NCBI GenBank assembly: GCA_003232965.1
Contig: QIKG01000284.1
Span: 1-6,593 of the forward strand
Direction: 5' to 3'
Source: Oceanospirillales bacterium
GTDB taxonomy: Bacteria; Pseudomonadota; Gammaproteobacteria; Xanthomonadales; SZUA-36
Length of the DNA: 6,593 nucleotides
The notes beneath the pieces were generated by a model. It worked only from the letters and a program-made list of their open reading frames with translations. It was not told the DNA's origin and did not search any database. A program made the translations under genes and the position numbers. This document shows, piece by piece, positions 1 through 6,545 of the stretch (its first letter is position 1; every line of letters begins with the position of its first letter).

Positions 1-24
1 TTTTGTTAAGGATGTGTTCTTGCC

Positions 25-879
25 TTGCATTGCTTTCTCCTGAATTGTTATTCAGGGAGAGCATCACGGAAGATTAATCAGGATGATAGTATGGGGTTTA
101 TTTTGCGCTTACGGTTCTACGGTGGTTTCTGGATAACTATTCCGAATAAGAAGCGTTGGAAAGACACCAATCACAAGCTACACACTGATGGTATTGAATT
201 CAGAAGGAGGATATTGGTAGATGGTGAGCCTACAGTCGAAATAGACTTCTCAAGTATGCACACCCGTATAATCTACCACCTTAAAGGCATAGCCTATGAC
301 GAAGACCCCTATTTGGCAGTAGTTAAAAAGTACCCTGAGATAGACGGTAAGCCTGTTCTTCGTAGTCATGTAAAGCTCACTATAAATATTATGCTTAACT
401 TCAAGAAAGAGGATGCTGTAGCCACTATTGCTAACGAATGGAACCGTAATGACGAAAATACCACTTCAATGGATCATTCATTTTCTTCTGGTCTGATAGA
501 TGCTATCTGTGATGTTCATATGCCAATTATTGATTATATGAGTAGCTACCAAGCTAATAAATTGATGCACCTAGATAGTGTGATAATTGAAAAAGTAATG
601 CTAACGATGATCGAGAAATATGATTCTATTGCCCTTCCAGTTCATGACAGTGTAATCGTAAAGAAATCTGATAAACATAACCTGATTTGTGCTATGGAAG
701 GTGCTTATGAAGAAGTTTTTCAGTCAATGTGTGAAATGAAAATAGTGCTAGGTGAAAAAGGTCAGGCTACCATTCATGAGAAGATTACTGCCTCTAGTAC
801 AGGGATCGACGATGAGGAATCAACATTTGAATGGAGGGATAGAATTGATCAGCTGCTGAACAAGGAAAAAGATGATTAG
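25..879 (+). CDS. Polymerase-palm-like protein of unknown function, probably N-terminally truncated
   Basis: I do not know a named function. The protein carries three spaced motifs like those of family A DNA polymerases and T7-like RNA polymerases: a motif-A-like VEIDFSSMH (residues 71-79, D74), a basic helix with R113 and K117 resembling motif B, then LMHLDS (180-185) and a motif-C-like PVHDSVIV (205-212, D208). From memory, island and phage 'hypothetical proteins' of about 500-600 residues share the order GGRFYGGxWxxIP, then VExDxSGLH, then a DS helix, then VHDSxIV. Here the similarity begins only near FYGGFW (31-36), and the frame is closed by TAA at 7-9. The gene is therefore probably a 3' remnant or starts after a frameshift. 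TTG 25 is the earliest start; ATG 91 has AGGA seven bases upstream and is an alternative. The activity is inferred, and the degenerate GG-to-RL change before FYGG suggests decay. Confidence 0.55.
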   Translation: MHCFLLNCYSGRASRKINQDDSMGFILRLRFYGGFWITIPNKKRWKDTNHKLHTDGIEFRRRILVDGEPTVEIDFSSMHTRIIYHLKGIAYDEDPYLAVVKKYPEIDGKPVLRSHVKLTINIMLNFKKEDAVATIANEWNRNDENTTSMDHSFSSGLIDAICDVHMPIIDYMSSYQANKLMHLDSVIIEKVMLTMIEKYDSIALPVHDSVIVKKSDKHNLICAMEGAYEEVFQSMCEMKIVLGEKGQATIHEKITASSTGIDDEESTFEWRDRIDQLLNKEKDD

Positions 880-940
880 TAAAGGCTGGGATGTAATCTG
901 CACGTTAGCGGATGAGTTGGTTCAAAACGAAGCACCATAA
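872..940 (+). CDS. 22-codon ORF overlapping the polymerase-like gene
   Basis: The ATG lies eight bases before the end of the preceding gene, in another frame. It is preceded by AAGGA (862-866) with a five-base spacer, which is a good ribosome binding site. The product reads MISKGWDVICTLADELVQNE-AP and then stops. The overlap and the good site suggest a translationally coupled partner gene. At 22 residues the product is very short, so it may be the surviving 5' end of a longer gene cut off by deletion. I recognise no family. Coding status is uncertain. Confidence 0.3.
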   Translation: MISKGWDVICTLADELVQNEAP

Positions 941-1144
941 CACCATAGATCTTTACCGTAGTTTGTTATTCCAAAAATGACTGCCCATTACGGTTTCTAA
1001 CTTAATTAATATCTGATAAATTGAATAGTATGAATGGGATGTTAGAAGATCTGTAGGAATTCAAAAGTTCACCATACTAATTATTATTCAAAACATTATT
1101 ATCCATTCACCTAAAAACAAAATACCAGATGGGGTTCGCTACTA
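941..1144. other. AT-rich intergenic region upstream of the nuclease-DGQHR gene
   Basis: There is no convincing gene here. It contains two AGATCT sites (947-952 and 1047-1052) exactly 100 bases apart. It also has a loose inverted pair, ACCGTA (955-960) and TACGGT (989-994), with a 28-base loop. The heptamer TTCAAAA occurs near 1060 and 1087, and once more just upstream near 921. It probably holds the promoter of the downstream gene pair. No strong terminator is visible for the upstream gene. Confidence 0.4.
1060..1087 (+). promoter_or_regulatory. Candidate sigma70 promoter for the nuclease-DGQHR/methyltransferase pair
   Basis: TTCAAA (1060-1065) as -35 and TATTAT (1082-1087) as -10 are separated by 16 bases. 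The -10 matches consensus at five of six positions and the -35 at four of six. It lies about 58 bases before the ATG at 1145. In such AT-rich sequence, matches of this quality are expected by chance, so this is only the best candidate in the gap. Confidence 0.25.
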
Positions 1145-3472
1145 ATGCCAGACATGGAATGGTTAAGTTCAATGACAACAGAGCCAAGAAAGCTCAAACG
1201 TGAAGCGACAGTAAGAAGAAATTCTTTTCAGATTATATCCGTAAAAAAGTCTGAGGTGCCGGATTACCTATCGGAAGGATGGGAAATTGATCGAGAACTA
1301 AAAACCAAGGATCGCATACGTAAACAATGGGCTCATGACTATAGACTAGAAAATCGTGTTTGGTATCTCTTTTACTTACTCGGCTATCCTGAAATAAGTT
1401 CAGGTAGGAACTTTCAAGTCACAATCCACCGTAAAGGAGCAGAACCCTTAAAGAAACAAATAGATGTTCTGGCTAAAGATGAAGAAACTGTAATTGTGAC
1501 TGAATGCAAGTCATCTGTCCGCATTTCACGCCGTAGTCTTCAAAAGGACATAGAAGAGTTTTCCAATCTCAAAGGGCCCATTTCCAATGCCATAAAAAAA
1601 CACTACGGTCGAGAGTTTAAACCAAAAATCATCTGGGTCTTTGTGACAAACAATATTGCTTGGTCGAATCCCGACAGACAGAGGGCTGCAGGAGCTAATA
1701 TCAAGATTATCACTGAGAAAGAGTTAAGGTACTACTTACAGATTGCTGATCACTTACGTTCAGCAGCACGATTCCAGTTTCTTGCAGAGTTCCTCAGTAA
1801 TCAAAAAATACCTGAAATGGAGAATGTACGTGTACCAGCTGTTAAAGGAAAGTTAGGTGGTAAAACTTTTTATTCATTCGTGTCAACTCCTAAGCAAATG
1901 TTGAAGATAGCCTTTGTAAATCATCGGTCACTTAACGATCCAGCAGGAGCACCTGCTTATCAGCGTCTTGTTAGTAGAACACGTCTGCGTCAATTATCAC
2001 GATTTATCTACGATGGAGGATTCTTTCCCACAAACATTCTGGTGAATTTTTCCACCAAGTGTCGATTTGAACAGCTGGCTAAGGATACTGATACGAATGT
2101 TGCTTTTGGGCACCTTTATCTCCCGAACCGATACAGGACTGCTTGGATTATTGATGGCCAACATCGTCTATATGGCTATGCACCTTTGACGGATGAGTAT
2201 TTAAATCAAAATATTATGGTTGTGGCATTTGAGGGGCTCAAGAAGGAAGAAGAGGCCAATTTATTTGTCACGATTAACCACGAACAGAAGTCTGTTCCCA
2301 AAACTCTACTGGACGATTTAGAAGGTGAGCTAAAGTGGGGTTCAGATCGCCCAAGTGAGAGGATAGGTGCAATTTGTGCACGGCTTATCGGGCTTCTAAA
2401 CAATGATATAGGGGAAGCTCTTTATGGGCGTGTGACACAGCAGGGAATTGCTCCCACTGAGAAAACATGTCTGACAGTACCAGCATTGAAAGATGGCCTC
2501 CGCCGATCAGGGCTAGTTGGCCAAGCAATTCTAAAGAAAAAGGAATATGCTCCTAGGGCACTCTGTGGAACCACAGACTCTCGCACGCTAGAAAGAGCAA
2601 GAGGCATTTTAAATAGCTATTTTCAACTACTTGCAACCTCCAATACAGAACAGTGGGAGGCAGGCAGGGAGGGGTATCTTTGTACTAATGTCTCTTTGCA
2701 GGCGTACTTGCATTTGCTTAGTGAGATTATCAGCTACATGGAATCAAACAAAGGGCTTACAGCTAGAGAACTTGAATCGAGTGACCTGATAGCTGAGATA
2801 GAAGAATATATGGATCCAATACTCAGTTGGTTGGCTAGCGCAACTGATTCAGAAATGGAAAGTCGTTTCAAGGTTCAATTTGGTTCAGGAGGCCCGATAG
2901 AGTACTTTTTCCGTCTATGTCGTCTGATGCGTGAAGAATATTCTGATTTCTCTCCTGATGGGTTGGATGAATGGGAAGCTGAACAATCAGAAGAACGCGT
3001 TCATGAGGCTGATAGAAAGCTCAAGGAGCTAAATATACAAGTGCAGAAAGCGATATTTGATACTTTAAAAGATAAATATGGCGTAGCCAAAGATGCATAT
3101 TGGAACAAGGGAGTTATCGACAAAAAGATAAAAGCACGTGCGTACGAGAAGTCTCTTGATGATGATGACGAAGATCGGTTATCTCTTGATCATTATTTGG
3201 ATTTTATAGAATACAAGAAAATCGTTGAGAACAAAGTTCACTGGCCCTTATTCAAGCCGCTATTCGACATACCAGATCCAGGTGAAAAGGGGTATACAAA
3301 GAATATAAGATGGATGGAACGTATAAATGAGCTTAGACGAGTACCGGCTCATTCAACAGAGAAACGGCTCTATAAGATACGTGATTTCGAGTACATAGAT
3401 TTCATCTATGAAGAATTTATGAACCGTTTAGAGTCAACGAGTATCGATACCAAAAATGAGGATAATACCTGA
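1145..3472 (+). CDS. DGQHR (DndB-like) domain protein with N-terminal PD-(D/E)xK-type nuclease-like domain
   Basis: Two regions are readable. Residues about 65-195 look like a restriction-endonuclease fold: QIDVLA gives D107, TECKSS gives E120 and K122 (D-x12-E-x-K), with a following helix rich in K, E and Q and a strand at IIWVFVTNN (162-170). Residues about 240-400 match the DGQHR/DndB-type family: RTRLRQLSRFIYDGGFFPTNILV, then WIIDGQHRLYGY (DGQHR 337-341), then FVTINHEQKSVPKTLL (374-389). The C-terminal half (about 400-775) is largely helical and acidic, and I assign nothing to it. DndB is known from DNA phosphorothioation loci, and DGQHR proteins occur with other DNA modification systems. 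Here the partner is an adenine methyltransferase starting one base after this stop. I infer a restriction or modification-sensing role in phage defence. The ATG has a weak GGGG (1131-1134) ten bases upstream; ATG 1154 is an alternative start. Confidence 0.8.
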   Translation: MPDMEWLSSMTTEPRKLKREATVRRNSFQIISVKKSEVPDYLSEGWEIDRELKTKDRIRKQWAHDYRLENRVWYLFYLLGYPEISSGRNFQVTIHRKGAEPLKKQIDVLAKDEETVIVTECKSSVRISRRSLQKDIEEFSNLKGPISNAIKKHYGREFKPKIIWVFVTNNIAWSNPDRQRAAGANIKIITEKELRYYLQIADHLRSAARFQFLAEFLSNQKIPEMENVRVPAVKGKLGGKTFYSFVSTPKQMLKIAFVNHRSLNDPAGAPAYQRLVSRTRLRQLSRFIYDGGFFPTNILVNFSTKCRFEQLAKDTDTNVAFGHLYLPNRYRTAWIIDGQHRLYGYAPLTDEYLNQNIMVVAFEGLKKEEEANLFVTINHEQKSVPKTLLDDLEGELKWGSDRPSERIGAICARLIGLLNNDIGEALYGRVTQQGIAPTEKTCLTVPALKDGLRRSGLVGQAILKKKEYAPRALCGTTDSRTLERARGILNSYFQLLATSNTEQWEAGREGYLCTNVSLQAYLHLLSEIISYMESNKGLTARELESSDLIAEIEEYMDPILSWLASATDSEMESRFKVQFGSGGPIEYFFRLCRLMREEYSDFSPDGLDEWEAEQSEERVHEADRKLKELNIQVQKAIFDTLKDKYGVAKDAYWNKGVIDKKIKARAYEKSLDDDDEDRLSLDHYLDFIEYKKIVENKVHWPLFKPLFDIPDPGEKGYTKNIRWMERINELRRVPAHSTEKRLYKIRDFEYIDFIYEEFMNRLESTSIDTKNEDNT

Positions 3473-3473
3473 T

Positions 3474-4307
3474 ATGACTCCATTTCTAAAATGGGCTGGA
3501 GGCAAGCGGTGGCTAGTAGCTAATCATGGGCAATGGCTTCGCCGTAGTGTCGACCGTTATTTGGAGCCATTTCTTGGTAGTGGAGCTGTTTTTTTTTACT
3601 TAAAGCCGCAACGAGCGATACTGAGTGATTTGAACGAAGAACTAATTGCTACTTATCAAGCTTTGCGCACTCAACCACATGAGGTATGGAGGCATTTACG
3701 AGCCCACCATAGGAAGCACAACAAGGAGTATTTTTATCATGTGCGACAACAGAATCTACGCACTTCTGCCAGTAAAGCTGCTAGATTTATTTATTTGAAT
3801 AGAACATGTTTCAATGGTCTATACAGGGTCAATCTTCAAGGTATCTTTAATGTACCGAAAGGCACAAAAGACAACGTTATCCTAAATACTGATGACTTTT
3901 CCTTAGTATCTGAGAGATTGCAACCAGCGACTCTTGTGTCGCAGGATTTCTTGCATACTATCAAAAAGGCAAAAGAAGGAGACTTCCTTTATGTAGACCC
4001 GCCATACACTGTACGTCACAATAAAAACAATTTCATTAAATATAACGAGAGAATCTTTTCTTGGGATGATCAGAAGCGCTTAGCTGAAGGTCTTTTACTA
4101 GCGGCGAGACGTGGGGCCTCTGTCTTTGTATCAAATGCAGACCACCCCTGCATACATGAATTATACCACGCAAGTGTTTGGCAGCGTTTCACTGTAAATA
4201 GATTTAGCGGGCTTGCTTCATCTTCGAAACATCGCAAGGGTACCACGGAGCTTGTGATTTCTAATTATCTGACCAAGCGCGGTAAACAAGAGGATCAACG
4301 TTACTAA
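3474..4307 (+). CDS. Dam-family (D12 class) DNA adenine-N6 methyltransferase
   Basis: This enzyme transfers a methyl group from S-adenosylmethionine to N6 of adenine in DNA. Class-alpha motif order is complete. Counting from the ATG at 3474, the N-terminal TPFLKWAGGKR (2-12) and EPFLGSGAVF (31-40) form the AdoMet-binding motifs, NRTCFNGLYRVN (109-120) is the conserved Dam-family block, and DPPY (175-178) is the catalytic motif IV. The length of 277 residues is close to E. coli Dam. I chose ATG 3474 because family members begin just before PFLKWAGGKR. GAGG at 3458-3461 can act as its ribosome binding site, and it lies one base after the preceding TGA. ATG 3456, which would overlap the upstream gene by 17 bases, is possible but has no visible site. 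Specificity for GATC is likely from the family but not shown. A run of nine T (3589-3597) lies inside motif I. It is probably the protective partner of the upstream nuclease-like protein. Confidence 0.93.
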   Translation: MTPFLKWAGGKRWLVANHGQWLRRSVDRYLEPFLGSGAVFFYLKPQRAILSDLNEELIATYQALRTQPHEVWRHLRAHHRKHNKEYFYHVRQQNLRTSASKAARFIYLNRTCFNGLYRVNLQGIFNVPKGTKDNVILNTDDFSLVSERLQPATLVSQDFLHTIKKAKEGDFLYVDPPYTVRHNKNNFIKYNERIFSWDDQKRLAEGLLLAARRGASVFVSNADHPCIHELYHASVWQRFTVNRFSGLASSSKHRKGTTELVISNYLTKRGKQEDQRY

Positions 4308-4412
4308 CGTACATTCGGGTTGATAGCTGGCTGTTAGTGTAGATCAATAAATATTCTGTTTGTCATTGGTAAACTAGATGTATAAGAGATCGAGTGTTTG
4401 TGATTAATTAGC
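4308..4412. other. Short non-coding gap between methyltransferase and IS21 remnant
   Basis: AT-rich sequence with no gene and no clear terminator. The dyad ACGTTA-C-TAACGT (4298-4310) spans the methyltransferase stop, with no poly-T after it. The left end of the IS21 copy is not recognisable here. Confidence 0.35.
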
Positions 4413-4793
4413 GTGTTGTATACTGATTCTCGACCCTTTTACCTCACAATATTCCTCATAAGCCTTGGCATCCAAGAAAATGCGATCAACAAAGCCGATG
4501 GCAGCTATAGTAAAGCGCTGCAGGTCTTATCCCGGCTGGATCTGCTGATTCTGGATGACTGGGGGCTTGAACCACTCAAAGCGGCGCACCGTAATGACCT
4601 GATGGAAATCATGGATGATCGCCATGGCAGCACATCGACGGCTATCATCAGCCAGTTGCCAACAGATCAATGGTATCAATCCATTGGTGATGACACGCTG
4701 GCCGATGCAATCCTTGACAGGCTCATACACAACGCACATCGAATCAAATTAAAGGGAGAATCTATGCGGAAATTACAGTCAATCCTTGACTGA
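4413..4793 (+). pseudogene. istB: istB remnant, IS21-family helper ATPase (C-terminal part)
   Basis: IstB is the AAA+ ATPase that assembles on target DNA and directs the IS21 transposase IstA. Visible here are the pre-Walker-B KADGSYSKALQVLSRLD, the Walker B strand LLILDDWGLEPL, a sensor-like AIISQLPTDQWYQSIGD, and ADAILDRLIHNAHRIKLKGESMR, all canonical for the IstB C-terminus. The Walker A P-loop and the N-terminal half are missing; a whole IstB is about 250 residues against 126 here. The first 25 residues (up to 4487) do not align convincingly, so the true break is probably near 4488 and the GTG at 4413 is only the first possible start. The stop lies inside the first IS terminal repeat, as expected for a 3'-terminal istB. 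Confidence 0.88.
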
Positions 4794-4816
4794 TCGTGAA
4801 CACTTTAGGGTAAAAT
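4786..4816 (+). promoter_or_regulatory. Possible outward promoter in the IS21 end
   Basis: TTGACT (4786-4791) and TAAAAT (4811-4816) are each five of six to the sigma70 consensus, but the 19-base spacer is long. If active, it would read out of the IS end into the DUF3800 gene, which otherwise has no visible promoter because the IS end sits directly before it. Confidence 0.25.
4792..4803 (-). repeat. IS21 terminal repeat, inverted copy
   Basis: GATCGTGAACAC is the exact reverse complement of GTGTTCACGATC found twice at 4846-4879. It overlaps the istB stop codon and contains a GATC site. Confidence 0.7.
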
Positions 4817-4844
4817 CAACCCGAGCCAATACATGGAAAAGCCA

Positions 4845-4887
4845 GGTGTTCACGATCACCAGAATCGGTGTTCACGATCGCCAGAAT
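4845..4887 (+). repeat. IS21 right-end tandem repeats (two 21-base units, 22-base period)
   Basis: GGTGTTCACGATCACCAGAAT (4845-4865, differing from copy two at one base) and a second copy at 4867-4887 with G in place of A at position 14. The second copy runs on into ACGCA, giving a CA end at 4891-4892. Such sub-terminal repeats are transposase binding sites in IS21 elements. Each contains GATC, a potential target of the neighbouring Dam-like enzyme. Confidence 0.75.
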
Positions 4888-4895
4888 ACGCAGAA

Positions 4896-5720
4896 ATGTC
4901 TGAAATGAGTCAATCCGTTAGAAAGAAAACCGATTTTGTGGTGTATATCGATGAATCCGGTGATGAAGGTTTTGTCTTCAATGATGATGGTAGCGGTAGC
5001 TCACGCTGGTTTGTTTTGTCGGCGGCAGTGATTCGCAGACAAAATGATTTACGGATGGTCTCCTGCCTGAAGGAGGTGCGTGATGTGCTAAGAAAAGCGC
5101 CAAAGACACCCCTGCATTATGTTGACCTGAAGCATGAGCAGCGTATTCCCTACATTCGCCGGGTTGGTGCATTGCCCATGCGCACTGTGAGCGTGTTGAT
5201 TTACAAACCACTGATTCAGGAACCTGAGAAATTTCAGAATACGAAATATTTGCTGTACCGCTACGCAACACGCATGCTATTAGAGCGCGTATCATGGTTA
5301 TGCAGGGATGAAAGGCGTGCTGATGATGGAAACGGCTTTGCCGAAATCATATTCTCTAATCGTAGCATGATGTCTTACAGCGATATTCGTGATTACCTTC
5401 GCCTGCTGATTCGCCAACATAAAACTGATCCACAGAAAATTCAGATTGATCCTGCTGTCATTGATCCGGGAAATATTCGCAGCGTAGAGCATTCAAAACT
5501 TGCTGGCTTGCAAGTTGCCGATGCAGTGGCTTCGGGTATTCATTTCGGGGTTAAGGTAAATCGTTACGGAGAAACAGAAGTGTCCTATCTGTCATACCTG
5601 AAAAAATCGCTTTATCGACATAGAGGGGAATTACTGGGTTACGGTATCAAGGTCTGGCCTGAGGATTATGAGACCATAAAAGCAAAAGCCCCCGAAGTCG
5701 AGAACATCGGAGGCTTGTGA
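4896..5720 (+). CDS. DUF3800 domain protein
   Basis: Counting from the ATG at 4896 (274 residues), the N-terminus holds the family signature VYIDESGDEGF (16-26), followed by strand FVLSAAVI. The C-terminal block GLQVADAVASGI (204-215) carries the second conserved acidic position, D209. The spaced acidic residues suggest an RNase-H-like or nuclease-type fold; that is inference, and the biochemical role is not known to me. DUF3800 proteins are frequent in islands and defence-rich regions. The frame is open back to ATG 4833, but the codons before 4896 encode the IS21 terminal repeats, so the native start is ATG 4896 or 4905. Neither has a clear ribosome binding site, which suggests the IS insertion removed the native leader. 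A candidate structured RNA follows the stop directly. Confidence 0.85.
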   Translation: MSEMSQSVRKKTDFVVYIDESGDEGFVFNDDGSGSSRWFVLSAAVIRRQNDLRMVSCLKEVRDVLRKAPKTPLHYVDLKHEQRIPYIRRVGALPMRTVSVLIYKPLIQEPEKFQNTKYLLYRYATRMLLERVSWLCRDERRADDGNGFAEIIFSNRSMMSYSDIRDYLRLLIRQHKTDPQKIQIDPAVIDPGNIRSVEHSKLAGLQVADAVASGIHFGVKVNRYGETEVSYLSYLKKSLYRHRGELLGYGIKVWPEDYETIKAKAPEVENIGGL

Positions 5721-5722
5721 TT

Positions 5723-5766
5723 GTTGGCCCCAGGAACCGAGGATCCCACCCATTCGGGCTGCCACT
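5723..5766 (+). ncRNA. Candidate DUF3800-associated structured RNA
   Basis: Directly after the DUF3800 stop, TGGC (5725-5728) pairs with GCCA (5761-5764) and CCC (5729-5731) with GGG (5756-5758), leaving a CU bulge. The apical part contains GGAACCGAGGATCCCACCC, able to form a small inner GGA/UCC pairing. From memory, near-identical sequence (GGCCCCAG-AACCGA-GGA-CCCAC ... GGCTGCCAC) recurs at the 3' side of DUF3800 genes, and a set of 'DUF3800' RNA motifs was published from comparative analysis; I cannot check which motif this is. The orientation is assumed to follow the gene. It could act as a transcript end, a cis-regulator or a partner RNA. Confidence 0.55.
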
Positions 5767-5907
5767 TACAAGAAGCGACCTCTACATCTCCTGCGCTTGC
5801 CGAATATCAACATCTCATAAATGAAGGGGTGCTGTCAAGAATAGAGCAATTACCAGGAGGGAAATATTATTCTTAAATAGCTAATAAATATGTTTGCAAA
5901 CTAAATT

Positions 5908-6422
5908 TTAGGCGTTTTTATTTGAGGAGACCACCTTACCTGTTTTTAGATTGTCGAGATAATCTGACCATTCCTGCATCATCTTTCGTCGTTCAGGTAG
6001 GTGTGCCGTGCGGTTATACGCACGACCGTTAGGATCACGCACCGCATGGGCTAACTGGTGTTCAATGTAATCTGGGCGAAAACCTAGCACCTCATCAAGA
6101 ATTGTTTGTGCCATTGCCCGGAATCCGTGGCCACTCATTTCATCTTTACTGATCTCCATTCGTCTCATGGCGGCAAGGATGGCATTGTCGCTCATCGGTT
6201 TGTCACCTTTGGGGCTTCGTGCACTCGGAAAAACATATCGTCCATTTCCGGTGAGAGGCTGTAGTTCCTGTAAAATCTCAACAGCCTGTTTTGAGAGTGG
6301 AACAATATGCTGTGTTTTAGTTTTTGTGACCATATAGCGCCACTCTGCAGTATCCAGATTGATGTCTTCCCACTGTGCATGGCTAGTTCACCGGGGCGCA
6401 CAAATACTAGAGGGGCAAGACG
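5908..6422 (-). pseudogene. P4-type tyrosine integrase remnant (C-terminal catalytic part, frameshifted)
   Basis: Tyrosine integrases recombine att sites through a covalent 3'-phosphotyrosine. Present are the first catalytic Arg in VFVRPGEL, the beta-hairpin Lys region MVTKTKTQHIVPLS, the HGFR box (H-x-x-R), H in QLAHAV and the nucleophile Tyr in GRAYNR, with the P4-family tail LPERRKMMQEWSDYLD. Two lesions are visible. First, RPGEL and SHAQWEDINLD lie in different frames, consistent with one missing base between 6385 and 6384. Second, the frame is closed by TAA at 6423-6425, so roughly the first 250 residues (arm-binding, core-binding and start of the catalytic domain) are gone. It sits directly downstream of ssrA, as integrases of ssrA-targeting islands do. 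It is almost certainly inactive. Confidence 0.9.
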
Positions 6423-6477
6423 TTATATTAGCCTGCAATAGACTGTAAAATAAGATAACCGGTTGATTTAAAGCAAT

Positions 6478-6507
6478 AAAAAAGCCCACCATCAGGTGAG
6501 CTTTTTT
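6478..6507 (-). terminator. Rho-independent terminator of ssrA
   Basis: Read on the minus strand: A-run, GCTCACC, loop TGAT, GGTGGGC, T-run. The seven-pair stem (6495-6501 with 6484-6490) has one G-U pair and a six-T tail. It begins a few bases after the tmRNA CCA end and is flanked on both sides by A/T runs, so it could act in both directions. Confidence 0.85.
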
Positions 6508-6512
6508 GGTGT

Positions 6513-6545
6513 TGGTGGAGGCGGGGAGAATCGAACTCCCGTCCG
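6513..6545 (-). other. Putative island attachment site (ssrA 3' end)
   Basis: Islands with P4-like integrases commonly recombine within the T-arm and acceptor 3' strand of ssrA and leave a direct repeat at the far end. The integrase remnant starts about 90 bases away in the expected orientation. No second copy of the tmRNA 3' end exists inside the window, so the other att site, if it survives, must lie to the left of position 1. The exact core cannot be defined from one end. Confidence 0.5.

Larger units (their letters stand above)
4413..4892 (+). mobile_element. IS21-family remnant: truncated istB plus right terminal end
   Basis: This stretch holds the last third of istB and an intact-looking right end. 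The end has two direct copies of GGTGTTCACGATC and an inverted copy overlapping the istB stop, which is typical of the multiple terminal repeats of IS21 elements. It probably finishes at CA, 4891-4892. The transposase gene istA, most of istB and the left end are absent, so the element cannot move on its own. The left boundary is unclear: certain istB similarity begins near 4488, but GTG-TTG-TAT at 4413 could be a degraded continuation. Confidence 0.75.

Noticed and set aside
2206..2607. Minus-strand open frames inside the DGQHR gene
   Set aside because: They have no recognisable motifs and are antisense shadows of a clearly coding strand.
4298..4310. Palindrome ACGTTA-C-TAACGT at the methyltransferase stop
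   Set aside because: The one-base loop cannot form a normal hairpin and no T-run follows, so it is not a terminator; it overlaps coding sequence and may be chance.
4395..4407. GTGTTTGTGATTA as a possible IS21 left-end repeat
   Set aside because: Only 9 of 13 positions match GTGTTCACGATCA and no TG terminus or second copy is nearby.
4978..5492. Minus-strand open frames inside the DUF3800 gene
   Set aside because: No motifs, and the plus strand carries the DUF3800 signatures across the same region.
5895..5905. TGCAAACTAAA, an 11-base inverted match to the tmRNA (6574-6584)
   Set aside because: It is in inverted orientation and matches a region upstream of the tmRNA T-arm, so it cannot be a direct-repeat att site; 11 bases of AT-rich sequence can match by chance.
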